A stretch of 64,000 nucleotides of DNA from Fomes fomentarius (taxonomy: Eukaryota; Basidiomycota; Agaricomycetes; Polyporales; Polyporaceae). The notes under the pieces were generated by a model. The model was given only the letters and a program-made list of their open reading frames with translations. It made no database searches and had not been told where the DNA came from. Made by a program: the position numbers and the translations under genes. Every line of letters starts with the position of its first letter. Position 1 is the first letter of the stretch. The DNA is taken from positions 620,001 to 684,000 of the forward strand of contig JABYQN010000012.1 of NCBI GenBank assembly GCA_022606135.1, in the 5' to 3' direction. This document shows positions 12,852 through 25,300 of the stretch, in pieces.

Positions 12852-15329
12852 CTATGACGCAGCCTCCCCCTCCGTCTTCGCCTTTTTCGCCACAGACTGT
12901 ATGACGGGGACGCCCTGCCCACGTACGCCAACATTCGGGCCGCCGTCCGGCTCGACAGCCCGTTTGCGCTTTTCGCCAGCCTGCTCGCCGTCCGCGCCAT
13001 TGCCGGTGCCGTTTCCTGCGGCGGCTGCTGCTGCTGCCTTCTCCGCGTTGCGGTCACCGCCGCCTCCCCGACCACCACCGCCTCGCCCGCCACGACCTCC
13101 CCGACCACGGCCACCACGGCCACCACGACCTCCTCGACCGCCACGTCCACCCCGGCCACCACCGCGGGAGTCGCGGTCGCGGTTCTGTGCGAAGGAGAGG
13201 GCACGCTTAGCGGCGGAGGCAGCGCGCTCGAGTTGGAATGCGCGTTCTTGCTCCTCTGTGACACGGACACACGAGGCACGGGAGAATCAGAAAGTCAGAA
13301 GAAGAAAAGTTCGAAGAGCGGACGATAAGACCGGATGTAAACAAAAACAACAACGGGGAGACTGACCATCTGGGACGGACCAGACTACGTCCCTGCCGCC
13401 GAGCGTCGTGAGGTTCTCCCGCACGTATTGCACGTCGTCTTCTGCCAGAACCTTGTCGAAGCCGACGAGGCCCCACGTCTCGCCCCTTGTGTACTTGACA
13501 AACGGCGCTCGCGCGAACCGTTCTTTGAGCGTGCCCTGATAGGTGCATGGTGTGTGTGTGTGTAGAATATCTGTCAGAACTCGCACAGACTCTAACCCCC
13601 TCTCCCACAGGCGAGAGGTCGATGGCTGGGTGGGCGATTGCACGGACCTTGATCTCGTCAAAGCTGACGTCCTCGCCGGCACCCTCAAACTTGAGGGACG
13701 CGCCCTTAACGTTCGGTACGTCTTCGGGTTTGACGCTGCCGCCGCCGTCCTCCTCGTGCACGAGGATCCTACTTCCCAGGAACTCCAGGTATACCTCGGG
13801 CTTGGGCTTCTCCTCTTCCTTGCCGCTGCCCTTCTTGCCCCCCTTCTCCTTCTCGGCCATCTCCTTGAACGCGTTGAAGCCCTTGCGGCCGGAGCCGGCG
13901 ATATTCTGTCGCCGCAGATCTGCGGCCTTCCCTGTGAGGCCCTTCTCCTTGATCTTCATCTCGCAATATGCCTCTCTTGTTTTTTGCAAGTTCGGAGATC
14001 AGCTTGGAACGTCGCACCGGGGGAACGGAGGCAGGGAAGGGGGTGAGCTTACTTTGACATGATGAGCAGCTCCTCGCCATCCCAGGTCGGCTTGGGGTCG
14101 GCGTTCAGAAACGCCCCTACCGCCTTGAAGTCTGCAAATTCGACGAACACTGAGCCCTGTGCAAAGTCGGTCAGAACACGCAATCTACCGGCCGGATGCG
14201 GAAATAAATCTGCCAGCGGAGGCCAAGCGACATATAGATCATTCTCAACGCCGGGAGACGTGTAGTCTATGTATATATATATTCAATGACAATTCGGGTC
14301 GGTGCATGCATGCGTCATATGGGTTAATATAAATATACCCGAGCTAACGGACAGGGCAACCGTCAAACAGCTCGATGGGAGCTTGGGCTCGGCCGCACAA
14401 ACCGACGATAACACATGTGCCGTAAACGCAAAACAAATCAATCAGAAAGCGCACCTTGAACTCCTTCGTCCCATCCACCCTCCTCATCCGCACGGCGTTC
14501 GTCTTCCCATACTTGTCGAAGAAAGCCTCGAGCTTCGTCTGCAGGCCCGGCTCTTCCTTCCCGAACCCTTTCTGTAAGAAGCACCATCACCCGCAGACAC
14601 CCAGTCAGCACCGTCCGGTGTATCTCCCGAGACGCAAGACGCAAAAATGCAAGAGAGAGGACAAGTCAACGCACTGCATACACGCTCCGCTCGAACTGGC
14701 CCTTGGGCGGCTGGACCTCCGTCCGCCTGCGCACGTTCTCGCCGTCCGCGTCGACCTCGAGCTCCTCGCTCTTCTTCAGCGCGTCGACGACCCACTCGTG
14801 CCCCTGCGCCTGGAACTCGCGCATGCGCTTGAACGACGCGACCGTCTTGATCGGCACCCAGTGCTCCGCGTTCGCGGTGTGCAGCGTCCACATGAACCTA
14901 TTACAATCGGTGTGTGATGAGCGGAATTGCATGGCCAGTGCCGGTGCCCACAGTCACAGTCATAGTCCGAGTCCGAGTCCGAGTCGTGCTCGTGCGACGG
15001 TCGTCGGCCTGAGCGCACTGGCTGGGAGACTAGGACTAGGAAGGATCTCGGACGGGGAGGGGAGGGAAAAGGAGGCGTACTTGTCAAACGGGAGATTCGA
15101 GTCCGCAAAGTAGAACTCGACTGCAATAATGATAAGCCCGTGTCAGCTTTTCCCGGTCTACCGTATCCTCGTCCTCGCGCGCTCCCTCTCGCTCCCTCTC
15201 GCTCTGTGACATACCCTGGCGGACGGCACGCAGCTTCTTGCCTTCCTCGTCCTCGGCGGCTGCACCGTTTGTTTTCTCAGTCATCTTCACATCCTCTTCT
15301 TCTGCGTTGAGTTCTGCAGTCGCAGACAT
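12852..15329 (-). CDS. LHP1: La protein homologue (La motif + RRM + RGG tail)
   Basis: A nuclear RNA-binding protein that protects the 3' U-tails of RNA polymerase III transcripts such as pre-tRNAs and U6. The order of domains is clear: acidic N terminus, La motif (VEFYFADSNLPFDKFMW, then VPIKTVASFKRM), RRM1 (from KYGKTNAVRMRRVDGTKEFK to GSVFVEFADFKAVGAFL), a charged linker (AEKEKGGKKGSGKEEEKPKP), a second RRM-like domain (VYLEFLGSRILV ... PFVKYTRGETWGLVGFD), and a long RGG/GGR run at about 13060-13190. The tail ends KRKRAVEPDGGP ... VAKKAKTEGEAAS. Start ATG at 15329, stop TAG at 12852-12854. Introns are short except that between the first two La-motif exons. Members with RGG tails exist, so this is an ordinary but strongly Gly/Arg-rich version. 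Confidence 0.92.
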
Positions 15330-18265
15330 GGTCGAAAAACACAGTAGAAGGTAGGGGGGATGGTGGAAGGTGGACGTAAGACCGGAAAACTTGCACTGGA
15401 GCAGTCGGACTCACAACGACTCAAGCGGCCTCAGCCGATCAAGATTAGACGCCTTTGCAGGATCTTATCTTATCTCACTCACAAAACTGTTAGGAGAACA
15501 CATGTCAATTATTCTTATCTTTCTGTGATCAGACCTCTTTCGACATAACATTGGCGAGATTAAATCTGCCACATGCATGATCCTGGCTTGGTCGATGACC
15601 ACGACCAGCACTACTGTCCTTCCATGTCTCTGGCAAGCCGTCCTCTCGCTGCGCCCTCGTTTGTCAAACTTCAAACTCCTTGTTACTGCTTCGAAATCTG
15701 CGGTAAGATCAGGGGGCGTATGATCAGCCTCCTTGAACAACGATTATCCATTGAGTGCTCGCAAACGCTGCTGCATCTGCTGTCTGTGGTTAGCGACCCT
15801 ACCAATGGATCACGCCGACGCCCCGCACACACAGCTAGACATCAATCTGGTATGCTGTAGCGGCGAGTTCAATCGCAAACAACTCAGTTCACACTCGTTC
15901 TGAATTCCGGCGTTCCCTCCTACCTCCGTCGGAAACGACGCTATCGATCGTCTCAGCGGCAGATATCGTGTTGCCAGGCAGGAGGACCCTTCTCACCGCC
16001 TCTTGACGCAAATATAGGTACGTCTCGCAGCATCCTGACTTAACCATATGCGTCTCACCCGACCGTCTTCGGCAGATGAGAGTCCATGTCAAAGTTGTAC
16101 CGCCCTCCCATCACCAGGGGGTGGGACGCATGTGAACGCATGCCGTCACAAAAGCCGCCGAGACATCGCACTGCCAGACGATGGGGTCTGCAAATCGGAC
16201 ACTCTGGAGGACAATGGCAGCACTGGACCGTGCCGCACGGCGCACTACTGCCATTAATCTCCGACCGTATAAATGCGCCCGTCCTTCCCGTCCCCGACCT
16301 TCTCCGACCGAACGGGGGAAAACCCCCCAATTCAATCCGACGACCGCCCATCCCTCAAGCGCAGCGCAAACTCAGCTCAGTCTCCGACGGGCAGCGGGAA
16401 AAAGAGAAGCCAGCACAGAGCGTCTGCCAGGTGACTCTGGTGCCTCGCGCGTTGGCACTGTGACTCAGGGCGATCGGATATCGTGAGTGAGTGTGAAGTG
16501 CCACTGCAGCTGTTGTCGCCCTCGCGTCGCAGATCTCCTCCGAGCCACGACTTGCGGCGGCGGTGTCGCGCCGAGCTGGCGGGGAGAAGTGAAGTGCGTG
16601 ATGTGAAGATCACACACACAACGAACGCAGTCACGCTCCGAGCCCGCGATTGGTTTGACCATACACACTCGCCCACAGGTGCACAACAACATTGACCGGG
16701 GTTTCGACAGATAGAGCCCGGGCTGGCGCATCTCCGTGACTAATGGCACAGCGCGCGGGAGCCACACCACATACACGGGAAGAAGGAGGACCAAAGGAAG
16801 TGAGTTCATAGATGACATCGATATTGCACTGCAAGGACCGTTTGCCGCGGGTGAGTTGATCCGTGGATTTTTTGGTGTAAATCATATCCAGGGAAGCGTT
16901 GGACTGCAATTTCGGTATCCCGCCCGAGCCCGGCGAAGAACCCGCGTATGTGCTGCTGTGAGAGCGGTGCTTGGGAAGAGCAAGACAACAGATGCCGGAT
17001 ACGCAAGCGCAAGCGCCAGAGTGTGCTAGTTCGCCGATGGGTGGGTTGCACGCTGCTCGATGGGTTCGTTTGGCTGTATTGGGCTGACTACGGGATTCGA
17101 TGAATTGGCGGTCGAAAGGCACGGACGACATATCAAGGGGTGGTGCCGAAGCGGCTGCGAAGGCTCCCAGTTGGAAGTTTCGCAGCGTCCTGAGCATCAC
17201 GAGATGGGTTCTCCCTGGCCTTCTGCCCTGACAATCGTCCATGGCGCACTTTCTGCTCCGACGCAAGTCCGCCAGGACCCGCACACGGAGGGCTCGCGCG
17301 ATCTTGACCGCGCTCTGTGCGGCGACAGAAACGCAGGATGACCCTTCTGCCGCGAACAGTGATCGGTGTGAATGGTGACTGCAAAGTTCTGACGCGTATG
17401 GAAGTTGGATGGGGGTCGTCGGATTTCGGAAGGGCAGCCTTGTGCAAGGAGGCAGGTATTCTTGACCGGTTGGGTGAGTGGCAATAATCTCGATGGTTCG
17501 AGCGATCGATTGACGATGCCGATCCAGGAGACGCGGGGAGATAATTGCGCAGAGTTTGAGTTGGACGACGAATGCGCTGAGAGCTCTGCGGCGCTCGCAT
17601 TGCGCAAAGTTTGTTCACGAGTCGCAGACGGCCCAGGGCTGCCGTCACCCGTTGAGCCAATTCCGCGGAGCTGCGGCTGTCGACCGTGTCCGCATGCACG
17701 TCTGTGGTCTGTAGCCAAGCGTTATCGCTCAGCTCGTCCTCTGATTATAGGTATGGGACTGCTGCCGACCAGCGACTTAGTCAAGGAAGCGTCGACATGT
17801 GGCCTTGGATGGGCGTCCAGGGATGGAGAGGCGACGGAAGCGCATTGGTCCATGCCGGATGCGCGCCTGGAGCCGACCGCACAATCCACGATTCGAGAAG
17901 ACGATAGAATTCGTCCTGTCGGGGTCGCCCCGCCCAAGCGCCTGCAGACTGGCCCAGGCGTCTCCGAAGCTGACGATCTCCGCTGGCCCTGTCCGAGAGA
18001 GCATAGCGAGTGGCGGGGCCTCGCTGCAGCTGCCTCCAAATAATCAGTCGACGCGAGCCGGCCACGGCCCGTGCGACCTTTGACGGCTCCCGCGCGGTCT
18101 CAGGCTTCTTTCTCTCCTGGCGTATTTATCCCATGCTCTCCTTCCACGCTCCGGTTGAGCACCCGCCGCCTGACAAGCCCCCGTTCATTCTCCGCATCAT
18201 CTCCCCCCGCGCGGTTCCCGCTCATGTATGCTGCAAGCTATCCCCTCCACCATCCCCTGCCCACC
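15330..18265. other. Gene-poor region
   Basis: 2.9 kb upstream of both the La gene (minus) and the Zn2Cys6 gene (plus), so it contains both promoters. Many overlapping open frames occur on both strands because the DNA is GC-rich with few stops, but none shows a domain or joins through convincing introns. A TATTTATC stretch near 18122 is a possible core promoter element of the downstream gene. Confidence 0.45.
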
Positions 18266-21200
18266 ATGGACCCCCGATCGCGCCGCAGCGACGACCCCTA
18301 CGCACACCCACCACAGAACTGGCAATTCCTCCCCCATTCTCAATATCCCGATCTCGGTCTCTCCATCCCACACCATCCCGGCCCTTCCGCACATATTTCA
18401 TCTCCGCTCTCCACACCCTCCATCGGCCACAACGACTCCCCGGTCGAGTACTTTTCCAACCAGACTATACCCCACAGCCACCAGGACCAATGGGCCATGC
18501 AACCCCCTCATCAACGTCAGTCCTCCATTATTTTTCGCCCGTCCGAAAGTCTAATAGAAAATTTGATCGCAGCCCAGCAGATCCCCGCTCCGTATGTAGA
18601 TCGAGGTGAGTCTCTATTTTTGATCCAGCATACCAAAGCATGCTCGGAGGACTGCGTCTGACGTGCTCTCCCACTCCAGGCTATCTGCCCCAGGTCAAGG
18701 CCGAGGCTAGCAATGTTTCGCCGCTCAGCGCGCCATATGCCCATGGCCAGGATCACGGCTACATGCAAGACCCCTCACAGTTTAATCTCGATCATTACGC
18801 ACAGCGTGGCGTCATGAACGGGAGCAGCACAGCAGCCATAGGTCCTGAACGGAACAAACCCCGCGCTCGTCAGGCGGCTACGAAACGTACGGGCGCATGC
18901 GCTCGCTGCCGGCGTCTCAAGGTGACTCTGACGTCCTTTGTACCGCATGCGTTCTGATGCTGAGCGTCCCGCCCCCTTGTGGTAGATGAAATGCACCTTC
19001 AACCATACCGACGATGATATCTGCTCTAGGTGCTCTACTGGAGGATACGAATGCGTCTTCCCCGGACGCAAGCCCCGCGCTCCAGGGTATGGTCATTTGG
19101 TGGTCTCTGTACAGTCGCAGTACCACTGATACTCCGTCGTCTGCGCAGAGTGCGGATGGTCCTGCGGCAGCAAATTCGCGAAAAGGACGCCATGATCGAC
19201 AACCTCTTGAACCAGGTTAACCCCGGTCCCACGATGGCCACACCGCTTACCCTCGTCCCCGCGCGCCTGCCCCTCACCCCAAAGGAGCGCACCGAATACC
19301 GCGACATCCTGACGTATCTCGAACGCACCGCGCAGCAGGCCGGGCAGCGCTTCATGGGCGACGGCCGGACAAAGTTCGACATCTCCGCCCTCGAGGACGT
19401 CATGTCCGAAGACGAGTCCGACACTGACGAGGACATGGGCGTCGAGGGTTCGACGAGCCCCAAGCGCGTCAGCTCGCCAAAAACCGACGCCGTCCAGTCG
19501 GTGGACACCATTCTCGAGGTCGCCGCCCCGACGGGCATCATGGCCGCCGCCGCACTCCAGAACAGCCGGACGGGGGCCAAGTCCGTCCAAGACAGCTCGA
19601 GCGAGTCGTCTGCTTCCCAGCAGGGCGTCGACGCTGGCGTTGCCGGGGACTCGTACTTTCTTCCTGGTGCGTTGGGACGATCGACTACTTACCCTCGAAG
19701 CTCACTTTCGCTAATGCAACCGGACAGGCCCGCACGCAAATCTGCAGCTCCGCCGTCTGATTGTCGAGCGCCAGGCTGCGCCGGACATCCTACTCTCCGG
19801 GCTGGTGACGCCCGAGGACGTGACGGCACTCTTTGAAATGTATGTTTACTCTTTCTCGACGTTTTTGCAAGACTGACCATGGTTCCCTGTTCCACACTTG
19901 CGCTGCGTGTACGTTAGCCACTATAAATGGATCAACGTAAGTTTATCTAGACCGCATGTGGCAGGGCAGATTTTGTACTGACACTCCTTTAAGCCGACCA
20001 TTCCCATACTCGACGAAAACATCCACAGCCCGGCGTCCGTGCTCGCGCGCTGCCCGTTCTTGTTCACAGTCAGTGCGTACCCGATGTTATATATCATATT
20101 TCCCACTCGACGCTAACTAACGGCCGCCATGTTCCCGACATTCTGCGTGATTCAGTCTGCACGGTTGCCTCGCGCTACTACAAGGAGAAGCCGCACATCT
20201 ACGGCATGGCGATTCACTTTGCCAAGGCGGCGGCTGCCAACGCTGTCATTGACGGCTGGAAGACCGTCGAGATGTGTCAAGCATTCGCACTCTGGAGCGT
20301 GTACAACCCGCCCGCCCGCCGCTGGGAAGAGGACCGTGCATGGTGCTACACTGGCATCGCATTTCGGTATGCAGTCTCTCTCTCTTCGCGCCCCACATTG
20401 TCCTCCTGTCCTGTGCTCTGACACTGTCTGCTGTCTGCCTGACAATGTTAAGGCTCGCGACCGAGTTGAACCTGAGTCGCATCCCGGACAAGTTCGCGGA
20501 CGAGCGGGCCGAGCGCGAGAGCCACAACAGGACGCGCATGTGGCTCATGTGCTACATCATGGACCGATGTCTGAGCATCCAGTCGGGCAAGGCCTGGATG
20601 GTCCAGGAAGATGCAGTATGTGTCAGAGACCCTCTTGGATGGTTCTCGTCCTGCCTTGTTCACACACAACCCTCTCCCTGCAGACGATCCGTAACGCCGT
20701 GTCATGGCTAAAAAATCACAAGTACCACAACCAGTGCGACGGCTACTTGACGAGTCTGACGGAGCTGCTAATTATAATGTCCCGCTTCGTGGGTACGGTG
20801 AACCCCGCGTTCGGAACGAGTTCCGTGCAATCCATCGATGTGCGTCTTCTTTTCATATAGCTAGTAGCCTGTTGTGCGGTGGATCGTGCTGACATCTATC
20901 CCGCGAGCAGGACATTGACTTCGCGGCGCTGTACAAGGCGTATGACGACGAGCTCATGGAATGGAAGAGCAACATTGACGAGCGCCATAAGGGCGAAAAA
21001 TCATCCAAAGGTCGGTCTTCTACTGTATCATTTCCATCACTTCCCCCTATCATCCGCTGGCCTTCCTTCGCCACATACGCTTTCCCGACTTCTTTCGTGC
21101 GATGCTTGCTGCCTTCTACCGCCCGAGCCCGCGCAGTGCTTCCTCCGCCCGAGTCCGCTATCGTGAGATGCCGTTAACTGACACGAGCCTAACTGTAAAT

Positions 21201-22347
21201 GCAGATCCCGCAATTGTGATGGAAATAACGTTGGTCCACTGGTGCGTTTCTGTTGTTTCCACCACCTTCCATTTGTTCGGCCACCTAACCACCCACCACA
21301 CCGTACCAGCGTGTTCCATTATTGCCGCCTCGTGATATGCTGCTGTGGGATGCAGTTGATGACGAGGAACAACAAGGCCATGAAGCCGAGCGAGCTCTTC
21401 GCAGGGGTATGTGTTCACCCCCTCCCCCTCGGGACCCTAAATCCTTCTTTTGCACACGTGCTCATGCTTCTCTCAATCTAGTGTGTGCAGGCGGCCACCA
21501 GTCTCGTCAAACTCATGGTCGAAGACTTCGTCCCGAGCGGGTTCGTGCCCTACTTCCCCGAACTCGTGTACGTCCACTCGGCCTTTGCGGCCGTGGTGCT
21601 GCTCAAAGTGCGTTTTCTGCCCCTCCCCGCTCGATTATGCTGTGCGCCGTTTGCTGAAGTAACCCTTGGTCTCGCCGGCGCTAGTGTTTGCGGCCCGAAT
21701 TCAACGTGTTCCTCGACATCCAACAGGAAGAGCGGATCGTCGAGCTCGTCAGCCGCCTGTTCCAGACATGGACCTCGGACGCGTTCTCGCTCGAGGAACG
21801 GCACAACCCGCAGCTATACGCGCGCTTCGTCAAGCAGCTCATGGAGCCGCACCTCGCCCGCCTTGCAGAGAAAAAGCGCGCCGCGGCAGGCATGAGAGCG
21901 CCCTCCTCTAATACTCCCTCGGCATCAGGCAGCACGCACGCGGAGAATCAGATGCCGCCGGTCTCGCCGACGACGACGACGCACTGCTCGCCTGGGTCGA
22001 CGTCGTCGTCGTCGCCCTCGAGGTACCACGCGCCGTCGCCGACGGAGGCTGCGGCGATGGGCATGGGTCTGGGCGAGATCTACTCGCCGGACGTGGACGT
22101 GTCGAAGGCGGCGGCGCAGCTCGCGGCAGCGCAGGGGATGCAGCTGCCGCCGGGGCCGGGGTCGGCGGACGGGGGGGCGCCGGGCGTGTCGTGGGGCCAG
22201 CTGTTCGGCGAGACGGAGGCGGGCGCGGGCATGGGCGGCTTCCTCAATGGCCCGATGGGCGGCGGGGACGTGACGGGGATGATGGGCGACGAGTGCCTGG
22301 CGGCGATGATGGGCCTCGGGAACGAGACGTGGTTCTTGACGAACTGA
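18266..22347 (+). CDS. Zn(II)2Cys6 fungal-specific transcription factor (PriB-like)
   Basis: A nuclear regulator binding CGG-type sites through a binuclear zinc cluster. The cluster is split by an intron and reads CARCRRLKMKC then TFNHTDDDICSRC and STGGYEC, i.e. C-X2-C-X6-C-X9-C-X2-C-X6-C. It is followed by a coiled-coil linker (LRQQIREKDAMIDNLLNQV) and an acidic Ser-rich region. The fungal transcription factor domain runs from PTIPILDENIHSPASVLARC through EMCQAFALWSVYNPP and LATELNLSRIPDKFADERAE. The tail is Gly/Met-rich. More than ten short introns; the stop is TGA at 22345-22347. I prefer the ATG at 18266, with its good context (CCACCATGG); an in-frame ATG at 18224 is the alternative. The cluster and spacing resemble the PriB protein of Lentinula, a comparison from memory and not a search. 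Targets are unknown. Confidence 0.9.
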
Positions 22348-25300
22348 GCGAGAGAGTACTGCTGGAGAAGGCGGGCGGGCTGCTTAGGAGCTGTGGTGGC
22401 CGACGCAGACTCCGTCTTGACCCTCATGAGGCTCACACTCGCACTCGCACTGGGACCTTGGCGGCGCTGGCTCTGAGTTCGGACTGTGTGCGATGCGATG
22501 CGATGCGAGCCCGTTGCGCTCGGTGTTGCTTTTTTGTGCTCTCTTTAATCCCACACCCCGACCGGATCCTCCTCATCCTCCTCGTACGCCACCGCCACCC
22601 CGACCCTCTCCCTCTCTCCCCCCGGCATTACACCCCTCCTCGTCGAAATCCGGACCAACTAGCCCCCGCTTCGCTAACACCCGAGTCTTCAATTGTTACG
22701 ACCAATCCTCCTCGATGTGCGGTCCCGTTACCCGTTCTCTTCCTACAACTGGACTCCGCCTTCTGCTGATACGGATACATTACGTCTCTTTGTACGTCCC
22801 GCACTCTCGTCCTCGCTTCCTCCAAGTTTCTGCTATGGCTTGCTCGCGTTCCCCCTCTACCTGTTACAGTATTTGTATCAGTATGTGTTCCCGTTCCTCC
22901 CTCCCTCCCGTCCGTCCCTCTCACTCTCTCGCGCTCGGTACTGTAATTCTGATAACTTATCAAATCGCGTAGAAGTATGTACCCACACACACACATGCGG
23001 TTCTCCTTCCATACTTCTTTCGTTCCCCGCCCCGCCCCGCCCGCCCGCCGGGGCGGTGGGAACGGGAGAAGTCTCGACGGAGCCGTGCATGGGCTGTATC
23101 CCCCCGTACAGTACGTATACGTATAGTACGTACTATTTGTATCCTGCTACGTATACCTTAGCCTTAGCCTTTTATACCTTAGGTATACCCGAAGGGCCCC
23201 CCACCAATCCAAATCGAATATGATTCCACACCACACCACCACGCCCCGCGGCTTCTTCGCAAGCAGCTCCTGCCTCGCCTTGTAAGTCTATTGCCGCTCG
23301 TGTCTCAACGAGCCCGACTGCGTTCGGGTTTCTCCATAGAGTATTGATATGTATGCTGCGGCTGGGTGAGAGAGAACCCCGTCGAGGTGCACTTCCGCTC
23401 AAGTGTCCCCGAGGGCTTCTCGACTCGAGCACGAAGCCCAGGTTTATGATTGCAAAGTTTGAGAACCCCCGCCGGCGGGCCCGGTGCTGTATTGACTTAA
23501 TGACTATTGATTAAGGTTGGTAATTATATGCATACACATACATGAGGTTCATAGGCACAGCCCGAGCAACGCATATCATTCATGTCTTCAGGCCTCGTGG
23601 GCGTTCGAACCTTCGAACGTTATTCAAAGGATGATACCTTGAAGCGGAGTCTGTGCCACGCGGAGGAGCCCTAGTAGTACGCTCCGATCTGCGGGTGTGT
23701 GGCTCTGGGTTCCAGTTCAAGCCTGAGAGCCACATCAACTTCGGACTTCGGACTTCGGAGTTCTACCAAGCAGAGTCGCAGGGGGCCAGGCTTATTAGAA
23801 TTAGGGCGGAGGGGAGTTGCGGCGGAGCAGCGGAGACTTGAGAACTACCGGGCCACTGCTTGAGGCTGGTCACAAGGCGGCGGTGCGTGAACGGAGTGGT
23901 GTATAAGCCCCCATCCGGAGTCCCATTGGTCTCTCTCTGGACTCTGGAGCCTCCGGACTGGCTGCAGCGTGGGTGCCGCTTTTCGGGAGGACGCCAGTTG
24001 CGTGCGTTGGGGTATGTCATCCGGAGGCTATTTGCGTGCCGGTTGCGTGCAAGATGGCAAGTGTGCGAACCAGGCGAGGAACGTCAGGCTAGTGGACGAT
24101 GGACATGCCGGTAGTTGTCATGCATGGTGTCAACCTTGGGTCATCCTTACGTCCCCGGCGGCGATAGTGTTTCTTTCTTCTGGGAAACTGTAAAACGGTC
24201 GAGACGCCATGGTGAAGTTGGACTCTGCTGCTGGCTTCTGACTCGGCGCAAACGATAAGTGCCAGTGTGACTGGAGAACGGTGCCACTCCCTCCGAAGCA
24301 ATTCTTGAAGAAGAAGAAAGCTCAGCGTGGACATGGCCGGCTACTGAAAGGAATGAAGGAAGCCTGTTATGATGCTGCGTCGGAGGATCGGATCGCACGC
24401 GAGAGGCAATGGCAGATCTCGGTTGGTTAAGCTTTACTGAGGCTCGCCTGGGGCGTCTCTGAAGCAAAAGCTCGAGGCCCCCGAGGTAAGGGCGTCGAGC
24501 CCATAAGTGACCATCATCATTCATATTCATGCTGGATGCGACATTGACCGACGTACGATGAGGTACGCTCGAGCCGGCGGCCCAGGCGAACGTGGTTCCA
24601 TTCGTTACCGAAATAGTACCTCTGTATCTGGCAGGCAGCGCCTGACGCCGACTCCCTCGTCATGGATCTGCAAACTGTATTGAACGTGTTTGGCCGAGGC
24701 TTCGAAGAGGGTGCGAATGGCCCCTTGCAATGACAATGATAGCCTGAGAGCAGGACGGGTCCTGAGCGGGAAGATCCCCGAGAGTTCTTCCCATCGCCCC
24801 TGGACGAGCGGTGACGCACCAACGCGGCATTCTAGTTCGTCGAATAGCCTGCATGAGACCGAAGAGGTTTGGACCTGATTGGCGACTCGGGCTTCGAGAT
24901 GAGAGGGACGGGGACGATGTGCACGAAGTTTCAGGACCCAGGGAGGAGAGCGCGCGCCATGTAGAGATAACCACGGCCGTCGGTTCCTGTCGCCGACGAG
25001 TCGGAGTTAGAATCGATTCGGGGCTAGCTGCAGTTTGGTTCAGTTGTGATAGTGTGACTTGAGTTTGGTATGGGATCAATCCTATTACGAGAGGACAGAC
25101 ACAACGAAGCCGGCCGTCGGGTAACCGGCCCCCGAGGATTGAGTTTGGGGTGGGCGGCCGCCATTGTTCGTTGGACTCGGCACTTGTCAGTAGGGAATCA
25201 TTCATAGTGTGCTTCACTGTATCCTGAGCTTACTCGGGTCAGGTCAGGCTACGAGGTATGAGGATGCGAAAGAAGAGAAACGACGAGGGAGACATGGAAC

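Noticed and set aside
24660..25217. A 185-codon minus-strand open frame.
   Set aside because: Composition is Ser/Arg/Pro-rich without hydrophobic core patterns, and no introns or motifs support it.
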